Shown: piece after piece, positions 35,293 through 43,591 of the stretch | How positions within the stretch are numbered: the stretch's first letter is position 1 | Layout of the letters: each line of letters starts with the position of its first letter | Position numbers and translations under genes: made by a program | The notes under the pieces: generated by a model | The model's input: only the letters and a program-made list of their open reading frames with translations | Database searches by the model: none | Told to the model about the DNA's origin: nothing | Origin: Chloroflexota bacterium | Lineage (GTDB): Bacteria; Chloroflexota; UBA11872 | Assembly (NCBI GenBank): GCA_026707585.1 | Contig: JAPOWQ010000068.1 | Location: forward strand, 1 to 62,532 | Direction: 5' to 3' | DNA: 62,532 bases

Positions 35293-35493
35293 ATGACTCC
35301 TCTGCCCAAACGTCGGCTCACCCGTTCGCGTTCGCGCGCCCGTCGCCATTCGGCCCGCGCGCGCCGACCGAATCTCGGGCGCTGTCCAACCTGCCATCGC
35401 CTGGTCGTCAGTCACCAGGTTTGCCCCTTGTGCGGCAACTACCGCGGCAATCTGGTCATCGAGCCTTCCGAACAAGCCGTCAAGTACCGCTAG
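35293..35493 (+). CDS. rpmF: 50S ribosomal protein L32
   Basis: A 66-residue basic protein with a complete zinc ribbon: CPTC at about residues 31-34 and CPLC at 44-47 (LGRCPTCHRLVVSHQVCPLCGNYRG). The opening [19 protein letters not shown] fits the AVPKRRTSKsRrrxRRaH pattern. Its position after DUF177 and before fabD is the classic rpmF-fab arrangement. Confidence 0.96.
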   Translation: MTPLPKRRLTRSRSRARRHSARARRPNLGRCPTCHRLVVSHQVCPLCGNYRGNLVIEPSEQAVKYR

Positions 35494-35517
35494 CCGGGGG
35501 ATCCGGAACCACGCACC

Positions 35518-36516
35518 ATGGCGCCTGAACGGGCCCGGGTGGCCTTTGTCTTTCCGGGCCAGGGTTCCCAGGCGCCGGCCATGGGTCGCAGCCTGCGTGA
35601 ATCGTCGGCTGCCGCGCGCAAGGTCTGGCAGGCGGCCGACGCCAGCTACGGCGCCTCGCTCAGCGGCCTGACCGGCGCGGGCAGTCCCGAAGACCTCCAG
35701 CCGACCGACGTGCAGCAGCCGGCCATTGTGGCTGCCTCCGTCGCCGCCCTCGCGGCCTTCAACGAAGTGCTGAGCGTCCACGGGGCCGCGGTCACGGCCA
35801 GCGGCTATCCCCTGCACGTCGCCGCCCTTGCCGGCCACAGCGTTGGCCTGGTGTCCGCCGCGGTCGCCGCCGGCTGCACCCCCGTTGGCGAAGCCGTGGC
35901 CCTGGTGCGAGACCGCGGTCGTTTCATGGCCTCGGCGGCTTTCGAAAAACCGGGCCGCATGGCGGCGGTCCTGGGATTGGATGAACGTGCGGTCGAGAAT
36001 CTGGCGGCGGCGATTCGAGCCGAGACTCCTGGGAGCTATCTGGCGGTGGCCAACGTCAACGCACCTCAGCAGGTGGTGGTCGCCGGTGATCTGGCCGCCA
36101 TTGATCGCATCGTGACCGAAGGACGCAAGGCCGGCGCCCGCCGCGTGATCCCGCTCAGCGTCAGCGGCGCCTTCCACTCCGTCGCCATGCTCCCGGCGCA
36201 GGCCGCCATGCGCGAGCGTCTGCTGGCGATCGGAATCGATCCGCCGGCGGCGCCTGTGATCAGTAACATCGACGCCGGACAGCTTTTCGACCCGTCGGCT
36301 ATTCGGGCCGAGCTGGCGAACCACATCGCGGCTCCGGTCCGCTGGCTGGATGGCATCCGGACAATTGAGGCATTGGGCGTGCGGCACATCGTGGAGTTTG
36401 GACACGGTTCGGTCCTTACCGGCATGCTGCGGCGCACGGTGAAAGATATTGGCCTGCACAACGTGAGCGACATGGCCTCGGCCCGTGCGACGGCCGCTGC
36501 CCTGACTAATGGCTAG
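35518..36516 (+). CDS. fabD: malonyl-CoA:ACP transacylase
   Basis: A 332-residue acyltransferase with VFPGQGSQAPAMG at the N-terminus, the active-site GHSVG (family GHSxG) and a late VSGAFHS histidine segment. It loads malonyl units on acyl carrier protein. An insert of about 15 residues precedes AGHSVG. It overlaps fabG by eight bases. No fabH, acpP or fabF lies in this window. Confidence 0.93.
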   Translation: MAPERARVAFVFPGQGSQAPAMGRSLRESSAAARKVWQAADASYGASLSGLTGAGSPEDLQPTDVQQPAIVAASVAALAAFNEVLSVHGAAVTASGYPLHVAALAGHSVGLVSAAVAAGCTPVGEAVALVRDRGRFMASAAFEKPGRMAAVLGLDERAVENLAAAIRAETPGSYLAVANVNAPQQVVVAGDLAAIDRIVTEGRKAGARRVIPLSVSGAFHSVAMLPAQAAMRERLLAIGIDPPAAPVISNIDAGQLFDPSAIRAELANHIAAPVRWLDGIRTIEALGVRHIVEFGHGSVLTGMLRRTVKDIGLHNVSDMASARATAAALTNG

Positions 36517-37267
36517 CCACGGGCGCCTGGTCGGGGCGCGGACGCTGGTTACTGGCGCCTCGGGTGCGCTCGGACGCGCCTTTGCGCGTCGGCTGGCTGC
36601 CGAAGGCGCCGACCTGGTCCTGCACTACAACTCGAACGCGCAGCAGGCCGATGCCCTGGCCTCCGAGATTCATTCCAACGGTGGCAGCGCGGTCGTCATC
36701 GGCGCCGACTTGTCCACGGTTCGGGGGGCGGAGCTGATTGTGGACCAGGCGCAGGAAGCCCTGGGCGGCCTTGACGTCCTCGTCAACAACGCCGGCACCA
36801 CCCGCGACAACCTGCTCATGCGTATGTCCGACGAGCAGTGGGACACGGTCATGAACACCAACCTGCGCTCGGCCTTCGTCTGCTCGCGCCGCGCGGTCCG
36901 CGGCATGATCCGCCAGCGCAGCGGCCGCATCATCAACATCGCATCCGTCGTCGGACTTCGCGGCAACGCCGGCCAGGCCAACTACGCCGCCGCCAAGGCC
37001 GGCTTGATCGGCTTTACCCGTGCCTTGGCGCAGGAAGTCGGCAGCCGCGGCATCACCGTCAACGCCGTGGCGCCGGGCTTCGTCATCTCGCCGCTCACCG
37101 ACGTCATCCCCAACCGGCTGCGCGAGCAAGCGCTGAACGCGATTCCCCTGGGTCGCTTCGCCGACCCGGACGATATCGCCGGGGCCGTGGCGTTTCTCGC
37201 ATCTGACGACGGCGCCTACGTCACCGGTCACGTGCTGACCGTGGACGGCGGCCTCGCCATGGGCTGA
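36509..37267 (+). CDS. fabG: 3-oxoacyl-ACP reductase
   Basis: A 252-residue SDR. The cofactor loop reads TGASGALGRAFA, then LVNNAGTTRDNLLMRMSDEQWD, the catalytic Ser-Tyr-Lys in INIASVVG and NYAAAKAGLIGFTRALAQE, and the terminal VLTVDGGLAM. NNAGTTRDNLLMRM is characteristic of FabG. It reduces 3-oxoacyl-ACP with NADPH. It overlaps fabD by eight bases and is followed three bases later by accC. Confidence 0.94.
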   Translation: MASHGRLVGARTLVTGASGALGRAFARRLAAEGADLVLHYNSNAQQADALASEIHSNGGSAVVIGADLSTVRGAELIVDQAQEALGGLDVLVNNAGTTRDNLLMRMSDEQWDTVMNTNLRSAFVCSRRAVRGMIRQRSGRIINIASVVGLRGNAGQANYAAAKAGLIGFTRALAQEVGSRGITVNAVAPGFVISPLTDVIPNRLREQALNAIPLGRFADPDDIAGAVAFLASDDGAYVTGHVLTVDGGLAMG

Positions 37268-37270
37268 GCC

Positions 37271-38629
37271 ATGTTCGAAAAGGTGCTCGTCGCCAACCGG
37301 GGCGAGATGGCCGTTCGCATCATTCGCGCCTGTCGCGACCTCGGCGTCCGCACCGTGGCCATCTATTCCGAACCCGACGCCCACGGCCTCCCCGTCCAGC
37401 TGGCCGACGAATCGGTCTGCATCGGACCGGCGCCCGCGGCCGCCAGCTACCTCAACGTGCCCCACATCATCGCGGCCGGGCTCAACACCGGCTGCGACGC
37501 TGTGCATCCCGGCGCCGGCTTCCTGGCCGAAAACGCCTACTTCGCCGAAGCCTGCGAACGCTACCGCATCACCTTCATCGGCCCCACGCCCGCCAACATG
37601 CGCATGATGGGCGAGAAGACCCGCGCTCGCGAAGCCGCGCTCGCGGCTGGCCTGCCGGTCATCCCCGGCTCCGATGGCCCCGTGGCCGACGTTAACGAGG
37701 CCAAGACGATCGCTCGCGAGATCGGCTTCCCGGTCATGCTCAAGGCGGCCGGCGGCGGCGGCGGGCGCGGTATTCGTCGCGTGAGCGACGTCGATGACCT
37801 CGTCACCCTCTTCCCGCTGGCCCAGGCCGAGGCCCGCAGCTCCTTCGGCAACGCCGATCTCTACGTGGAAAAGCAGATCGAACGCTCGCGTCACGTCGAG
37901 GTGCAGGTGCTGGGGGACGGCTCCGCCGTCTTGCACCTGGGGCACCGCGAGTGCTCCATCCAGCGCCGCTTTCAAAAGCTGATCGAGGAAGCGCCTGCCC
38001 CCAGCCTCGCCGGCCGCCAGGGCGACCGCGTTGCCCGCGCCGCCGTGCGCCTGGCCGAGTCCATTGACTACCGCGGTGCCGGGACGGTCGAGTTCCTGCT
38101 CGATGACCAGAACCGCTTCTACTTCATCGAGACCAACACCCGCATCCAGGTCGAACATCCCGCCACCGAGGAAGTCACCGGCATCGATATCGTTCGCGCC
38201 CAACTTCAGATCGCGGCCGGCGAGCCCACCGGCCTGCGCCAGCGCGACGTCCGCCTTACCGGCCACGCCATCGAATACCGCCTGCTCGCCGAGGACCCCG
38301 AGCGCGACTTCCGGCCCGACGCTGGCACCGTCGCCAACCTGCGACTCCCCGGCGGCCCTGGCGTGCGCGTGGACACCCACCTCTATGCCGGCTGCGAAGT
38401 CTCCCCCTTCTACGACTCGCTGCTCGCCAAGCTCATTGTCTACGGCGACACCCGTGACGAGGCCATCCGGCGTTCCCGCCGGGCCTTGGCCGAGACTCGG
38501 ATCGAAGGTCCGGCAACCAACCTGGACCTGCACCGCGCCATCCTGCAGGACCGGCGCTTCGTCTCGGCCGACTACGACCTGGAATACGTCACGGGCATGC
38601 CTGTCCCGCTCGCGGAATCCACCGGCTAG
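37271..38629 (+). CDS. accC: acetyl-CoA carboxylase, biotin carboxylase subunit
   Basis: A 452-residue ATP-grasp enzyme. It opens KVLVANRGEMAVRIIRACRDLG, has the ATP loop KAAGGGGGRGIRRV, then HVEVQVLGDG, and active-site ETNTRIQVEHPATEEVTGID. It carboxylates the biotin of BCCP using bicarbonate. No accB gene lies beside it, although accB-accC pairs are usual, so BCCP must be elsewhere. It may instead serve a propionyl- or other acyl-CoA carboxylase; the fab neighbours favour acetyl-CoA. Confidence 0.94.
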   Translation: MFEKVLVANRGEMAVRIIRACRDLGVRTVAIYSEPDAHGLPVQLADESVCIGPAPAAASYLNVPHIIAAGLNTGCDAVHPGAGFLAENAYFAEACERYRITFIGPTPANMRMMGEKTRAREAALAAGLPVIPGSDGPVADVNEAKTIAREIGFPVMLKAAGGGGGRGIRRVSDVDDLVTLFPLAQAEARSSFGNADLYVEKQIERSRHVEVQVLGDGSAVLHLGHRECSIQRRFQKLIEEAPAPSLAGRQGDRVARAAVRLAESIDYRGAGTVEFLLDDQNRFYFIETNTRIQVEHPATEEVTGIDIVRAQLQIAAGEPTGLRQRDVRLTGHAIEYRLLAEDPERDFRPDAGTVANLRLPGGPGVRVDTHLYAGCEVSPFYDSLLAKLIVYGDTRDEAIRRSRRALAETRIEGPATNLDLHRAILQDRRFVSADYDLEYVTGMPVPLAESTG

Positions 38630-38633
38630 GCCA

Positions 38634-39080
<447 letters not shown>

Positions 39081-39084
39081 CTGA

Positions 39085-39909
39085 ATGGCCGAAGCCGACC
39101 AGGCCCTGACCGACCCGACGCAACCTCAGGAAGAACTCGGCGGCGTCATGTCGCTGCGCGAGCACCTGAATGAGTTGCGCAAGCGGCTCACGGTCGCTGT
39201 CCTCTCCGTCATTATCGCCAGCTTCGTAGTCTGGCCGTTCAAGGACTTTGTCTTTCACTTCGTGCAGTTGCCGCTCCCCCGCGGCGCTGTGCTGCAGCAA
39301 ATCGCGGTCACCGAGACGCTGTTTACGTTCGTCAAGATCTCGTTCATCGTCGGCTTTGGCCTGGCCAGCCCCATCGTCGTTTACGAGGTGCTGGCCTTCG
39401 TAGCTCCCGGGCTCTACCCCCACGAGCGACGCTGGCTCTTCATGAGCATTCCGGCCATCGCGCTCGCGTTCATGGCCGGCGTGGCCTTCGCCTGGTTCAT
39501 CGTGCTGCGCTTCACGGTTGGCTTCCTGGCCGGATTCGCGCCCGCCACCATCAGTACGGAGTTCACGGTCGACGGCTGGGTCTCGTTCGTCCTACGCATC
39601 CTGTTGGCCGTTGGGCTGGCCTTCGAAACACCGTTCATCATCTTTGCCCTGGCCAAGATTGGCGTCGTCACCGCCGACAGCCTCGCCCGCCAGCGGCGCT
39701 ACGCCATCGTCGCCATCGCCGTCATTTCGGCCATCATCACGCCCACACCAGACCCATTCACCCAGGCATCCGTCGGTATACCGCTCTACGCTCTCTACGA
39801 AGTCGGCGTTGTCCTGGCCCGCGTGGCCGCGCCCGCCGACCGGACGGACGACGAGACGGAACTGGAACCCGACCCCGAAGACAACGGCTCCGTTCCCACC
39901 ACCGCCTAG
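39085..39909 (+). CDS. tatC: Sec-independent protein translocase TatC
   Basis: A 274-residue membrane protein of six helices. It opens with LREHLNELRKRLTVAVLSVIIASF, the TatC signature, and has APGLYPHERRWLF with the conserved Glu of the signal-binding loop, and later LARQRRYAIVAIAVISAIITPTPDPFTQ. It is the twin-arginine receptor. A Tat-type signal is present on the binding protein at 61.5 kb. No tatA or tatB lies here. Its stop interlocks with that of rluD (CTAG, 39906-39909). Confidence 0.94.
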   Translation: MAEADQALTDPTQPQEELGGVMSLREHLNELRKRLTVAVLSVIIASFVVWPFKDFVFHFVQLPLPRGAVLQQIAVTETLFTFVKISFIVGFGLASPIVVYEVLAFVAPGLYPHERRWLFMSIPAIALAFMAGVAFAWFIVLRFTVGFLAGFAPATISTEFTVDGWVSFVLRILLAVGLAFETPFIIFALAKIGVVTADSLARQRRYAIVAIAVISAIITPTPDPFTQASVGIPLYALYEVGVVLARVAAPADRTDDETELEPDPEDNGSVPTTA

Positions 39910-40850
39910 CGCATCTCCGGTCCTGAGGCCGGCGTGTCCGGCAGCGTAACGCCCAGCTCCTCCGCCCTGCGCTGGAAGTCCTCGGGCGGTCTCGCCGCCG
40001 CCAGCCGGCGCTCTCCCGCGTCATCCTCAAAGCGCAACGTCCACGCATGCAGCATCACCCGTTCGGCCGACGCCGGTCCGCCGTAGGTCGCGTCGCCCAG
40101 GATCGGATGACCGATCGCCGCCATGTGCACCCGGATCTGGTGCGTGCGTCCGGTCGCAGGGCTGGCTTGCACCAGCGCCGCGCCGCAGCCACGGTCCAGC
40201 ACGCGGTAGGCGGTTACCGCCGCCCGTCCGCGCCGCACCACCGCCATGCGCGTCCGCTGCGTCGGGTGTCGCCCGATCGGCGCGTCGATACGCCCTCGCG
40301 GCGGATCCGGCATCCCGCGCACGATCAGCAGGTACCGCTTCCGCACCTCCCGCCGTTCAAACGCCTTGGCCAGGTGCGCGTACATCGCCGGCGTGCGTGC
40401 GATCAGCACCACCCCCGAGGTCTCCTTGTCCAGCCGGTGCACGATCCCAGGACGCCGCGGATGCCCAATGCCGGCAATCTCCGGGTAATGCGCCACCAGC
40501 CGGTGCGCCAGCGTCCCGCTACCGGCGCCGGCCCCCGGATGCATCACGATCCCCGCCGGCTTGTCCACCGCGACGAATCCATCAGTCGTCAGCAGCCGCG
40601 CCAGTGCCCCAGGCTCCGGCGCAAGCTCCGCCGCCACCGTCGGAAACTCGCCGCGCACGATGTCGCCCGCGTGCAGCCGTCGCGACGGCGCCGCCACCTG
40701 CCCGTTCACCGTAATCACGCGGTCACGAATCAACCGCGCCGCCCGCGACCGCGAGAGGTCCGTTACGGCCTCGGCCACGAACGCATCCAGCCGCATCACC
40801 CTCGACCTGCCCACAAACGTCAGTTCAAACCGCTCGCCAGGCTCTGACAT
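39906..40850 (-). CDS. rluD: RluD-family 23S rRNA pseudouridine synthase
   Basis: A 314-residue protein. An N-terminal S4 domain (LDAFVAEAVTDLSRSRAARLIRD) is followed by the synthase domain with PGIVMHPGAG and catalytic HRLDKETSGVVLIARTP (active Asp). It then has RTHQIRVHMAAIGHPILGD. It makes pseudouridines in 23S rRNA, most likely at the RluD positions. It is convergent with tatC with four shared bases. Confidence 0.92.
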   Translation of the reverse strand: MSEPGERFELTFVGRSRVMRLDAFVAEAVTDLSRSRAARLIRDRVITVNGQVAAPSRRLHAGDIVRGEFPTVAAELAPEPGALARLLTTDGFVAVDKPAGIVMHPGAGAGSGTLAHRLVAHYPEIAGIGHPRRPGIVHRLDKETSGVVLIARTPAMYAHLAKAFERREVRKRYLLIVRGMPDPPRGRIDAPIGRHPTQRTRMAVVRRGRAAVTAYRVLDRGCGAALVQASPATGRTHQIRVHMAAIGHPILGDATYGGPASAERVMLHAWTLRFEDDAGERRLAAARPPEDFQRRAEELGVTLPDTPASGPEMR

Positions 40851-40885
40851 CGCGCTGCGCGACTACCCGGCGCGGCGTGTTCGTC

Positions 40886-40926
40886 TCCCTCTCCCGCAAG
40901 GAGAGGGTTGGAGTGAGGGTCTTCGG
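40886..40926. repeat. short palindromic repeat, copy B
   Basis: CCCTCTCCC-loop-GGAGAGGG stem with a GAGTGAGGGTCTTC tail pointing right. It is intergenic, between rluD and the zinc-finger membrane protein. Closely related to copy C at 42053-42092 and, on the other strand, to copy A at 6901-6940. Confidence 0.75.
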
Positions 40927-40962
40927 TCTGTGCTGATGCCGGAACCCGGTGACTTCACCGGC

Positions 40963-41835
40963 CTACGCATCATTCTCAGCGCGCGACCGCACCTCGACTT
41001 CCCCAATCGACACGTAGCCCTCGTGTCCGCCGTTCGCCAGCAACCGCAGCAATACATACCGCGTGACCTCGGTCGGAATCTCGATCCGCACGCTCGGCGC
41101 CGGATCCAGCTCCGCCTGCCGGATGAACTTCAGGCCGCTCGGGTCCTCGCGCGGGTCGACCTCGCGCGACGTGAACACCTGCACCCGCCGCAGGTAGCTG
41201 GCCGGCGGCTCGCCTGGGTGATTGAGGATGTCGATCGTCGCAATTGGCGTCCGCAGGTTCATCTTCAGTACCACATCCTGCGGAAACACCGCGTTCGCCG
41301 ACCGCCAGGCCGGAAAGTCCGCTTCCACCAGCCCGTCCACCAGCGCCTCGGCCCCGTGGCCCTCCTGCGCGCCCGCTGGCGCATAGGCGCGCCCGCCCAC
41401 CGCCGAAGCCGAAACCAGTGCCCCGCGGCTGCGGTCCGCGCCGTCGAACAACAGGCGCATCTTTACCGCCAGGTCGCCGCGCAGGTCGCTGCCGTTGGAC
41501 ACGATGAACAGTTGGACGGCCATCAGCAGGGACAGCCCCAGCACGATCCCGACCGGCAGCCAATTCCACGAAAACACGTTGCGCCGCAGCGCCGTGCGGT
41601 CCAGTTCGAGCCGTCGTTCCAGCTGCCCCTGGCAGACCTCGCACACGTAGCCCCAGTCCGTGTCGTTCAGCGCCTCGTCGCAGAACAGCCGCGCACAGTG
41701 GTCGCAGCGCTGCGTCGCGACTCGCGTCGGGTAGACGGTGCAGCGGTACAGCGCCAGTTCGCGCGCGCTTTCCGCGAATATGCGACGGCTGGGTGGGCGC
41801 TTCCCCGTCTCGCCAACCCGCATCGCTGGATCCAT
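40963..41835 (-). CDS. zinc-finger membrane protein with discoidin-like C-terminus (unrecognised)
   Basis: A 290-residue protein I cannot name. Residues 30-70 hold a B-box-like cluster (C32, then CDHCARLFC and CEVCQ), a possible zinc site. One transmembrane helix follows at about residues 93-112 (WLPVGIVLGLSLLMAVQLFIV). The outer C-terminal domain of about 165 residues has a beta pattern (VVLKMNLRTPIATIDILNH; YVLLRLLANGGHEGYVSIGEVEV) like F5/8-type discoidin domains that bind sugars or lipids. The fold reading is inference. Start uncertain. It is flanked by two palindromic repeats. Confidence 0.6.
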   Translation of the reverse strand: MDPAMRVGETGKRPPSRRIFAESARELALYRCTVYPTRVATQRCDHCARLFCDEALNDTDWGYVCEVCQGQLERRLELDRTALRRNVFSWNWLPVGIVLGLSLLMAVQLFIVSNGSDLRGDLAVKMRLLFDGADRSRGALVSASAVGGRAYAPAGAQEGHGAEALVDGLVEADFPAWRSANAVFPQDVVLKMNLRTPIATIDILNHPGEPPASYLRRVQVFTSREVDPREDPSGLKFIRQAELDPAPSVRIEIPTEVTRYVLLRLLANGGHEGYVSIGEVEVRSRAENDA

Positions 41836-42158
41836 CCGCCGCCATTCTTCTGCGCGTGTGACGGAGTCCAGGACCCGGCATCCCGGCGGCGCGCGTCGCC
41901 CGCGCGCCGCAAAGCGCAGCCTTGCCTCAATATACTCGGGTCAACCAACTCGCCGCCGCTGCGGACACTTCGGTCGCTGGTCGCTCCGTCGATCTCCAAC
42001 GGTGAGATACGGCCAAGGCTTCATCGAACCGGGAATGACGGCCGCCGTCTTTCCCCTCTGCCCGTGGGAGAGGGTTAGGGTGAGGGTCTTCCGGGCACGG
42101 AGCTACGAGCGATCCAGGACCCACCGAACGCCGCGCCGGCGAACTCCGCTGAGGCCCC
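41836..42158. other. intergenic region with repeat, no gene seen
   Basis: This 323-base gap between the zinc-finger membrane protein and lepB holds palindromic repeat copy C and a TATACT box (about 41931) on the plus strand without a good -35. No supported reading frame was found. Confidence 0.5.
42053..42092. repeat. short palindromic repeat, copy C
   Basis: CCCTCTGCCCGTGGGAGAGGGTTAGGGTGAGGGTC-type sequence; same orientation as copy B. It lies about 65 bases upstream of lepB and could fold in the lepB leader. Confidence 0.75.
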
Positions 42159-42749
42159 ATGTTCCGCCGCAACAGCAACATCCTCCTCGAGATCGCTGAA
42201 ACCGTCCTCCTGGCCGCCCTCATTTTCTTCGGTACCCGCCTGCTCGTGCAGAACTTCCTGGTCGAGGGCCCCAGCATGTCCCCCAACCTGGCCGACTCCG
42301 AGTTCCTCCTCGTCAACAAGCTCTCCTACCTGACCGAGGATCCACGGCGCGGCGACGTCATCGTCTTTCGCTCCCCCCGCAATCCCGACGAGGACCTGGT
42401 CAAGCGCGTAATCGGCCTACCGAACGATGAGGTCGAAATCCGCGCCGGACAGGTCCTCGTCAACGGCCACCTCGTCAATGAGTCGAGTTACTTGAGCGGC
42501 CCCATCGGGCGCGACACGCTCCCTCGGCGTGTGCCCGAAGACTCATACTTCGTTATGGGCGACAACCGTCTGCAAAGCCGCGACTCCCGCGACATCGGCA
42601 CGGTGCCCCGCGCCTCCATCGTCGGGCAGGTCTGGCTGGTCTACTGGCCGCCCGGCAAGTTCGGATTCCTGCCGGACGCCACGCCCGCGCTGGTCCCCAT
42701 CCCCCAGCGCACGCCCGACCTCCCGCCCGCCGGGACCGCCGGCCGCTAG
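42159..42749 (+). CDS. lepB: signal peptidase I
   Basis: A 196-residue S26 peptidase. One N-terminal membrane helix (about residues 9-28) is followed by the catalytic serine in VEGPSMSPNL, RGDVIVFRSP, the lysine in DLVKRVIGLPNDEV, and the GDNRLQSRDSRDIG box. The serine-lysine pair is intact. It removes signal peptides from exported proteins. Its stop interlocks with that of the convergent HIT gene (CTAG, 42746-42749). Confidence 0.95.
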   Translation: MFRRNSNILLEIAETVLLAALIFFGTRLLVQNFLVEGPSMSPNLADSEFLLVNKLSYLTEDPRRGDVIVFRSPRNPDEDLVKRVIGLPNDEVEIRAGQVLVNGHLVNESSYLSGPIGRDTLPRRVPEDSYFVMGDNRLQSRDSRDIGTVPRASIVGQVWLVYWPPGKFGFLPDATPALVPIPQRTPDLPPAGTAGR

Positions 42750-43237
42750 TCGGCCCAGGCGTCCACCAGGCGTCGCTTCGTTTGGTCCAGCGTCTCAGGC
42801 ATCACCTTCACGTCCCCCGTGACCGGCATGAAGTTCGTGTCCCCGGCCCAGCGCGGCACCACGTGGAAGTGCAGGTGACTCGGAATCCCGGCCCCCGCCG
42901 CCGATCCCAGGTTCATACCCACGTTATAGCCGTCGGGCGAAAACGCCTCCTGCAACGCCACCCGTGACTGCACCACCAGTGACATCAGTTCGCGTGCCTC
43001 GTCGGGCTCTAGTTCGTCCAGGTCCGCCACGTGCCGGTACGGCAGCACCAGCACGTGCCCGTTGTTGTAGGGGTACAGATTCAGCGTCACGTACCCCAAC
43101 CGCCCCGCGTGCACGAGCAGCTCCGGCAACTCCAGGGCCTCCGCCACCGGCACGCAAAACGGACATGCCCCGTCGTCACGATTCTCGCCCCGCACATACG
43201 CCATCCGCCAGGGACTCCACAACCGCTGCCAAGCCAC
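42746..43237 (-). CDS. HIT family protein (Ap4A hydrolase/phosphorylase-like)
   Basis: About 163 residues. LWSPWRMAYV opens the conserved part, followed by CPFC (a zinc site in this branch), YPYNNGHVLVLPYRHVADL, and the histidine triad in PSHLHFHVVPRW. It probably hydrolyses or phosphorylises dinucleoside polyphosphates. The frame is open to 43552, but the first 105 residues are low-complexity and unconserved; the GTG at 43237 has GGAG six bases upstream and gives the family length. Confidence 0.9.
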   Translation of the reverse strand: MAWQRLWSPWRMAYVRGENRDDGACPFCVPVAEALELPELLVHAGRLGYVTLNLYPYNNGHVLVLPYRHVADLDELEPDEARELMSLVVQSRVALQEAFSPDGYNVGMNLGSAAGAGIPSHLHFHVVPRWAGDTNFMPVTGDVKVMPETLDQTKRRLVDAWAD

Positions 43238-43576
43238 CAACCACTCCGGCCGGACCGGCGGCTCCACGACCGCCGCAAATGCTGGCCGTGATCTTACCGA
43301 CGCGGCTTTCGTGGCGCGGTTCGAGCGCGATGCAACACTGGAGTCGTGGCGACTAATCAGTCGGACAATGACTGTTCCGCGGAGACTGTGCCAGCTTCTG
43401 GTCTTTCCTGCCTCGGCCGCGAACAGGTCAGTCTCGACCCGGCCACCTGTGGCCGGTGCGGACGATGGCGGTGTGTTCGACTCTGTGTCTTGGCCAATTG
43501 GATTCGGAGATGATCCTGGCCGTACCCGCAACGAGCAGAAGGCACGGCGCACGCGGCGCCGTGCCTCACAGCTAGG
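43238..43576. other. intergenic region, no supported gene
   Basis: A 339-base gap between the HIT gene and the LRR/propeller gene. The HIT frame stays open through it, but the translation is Ser/Arg-rich without family pattern. No RNA gene or repeat is evident. Confidence 0.4.
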
Positions 43577-43591
43577 GTGATGAGGCCTAAC

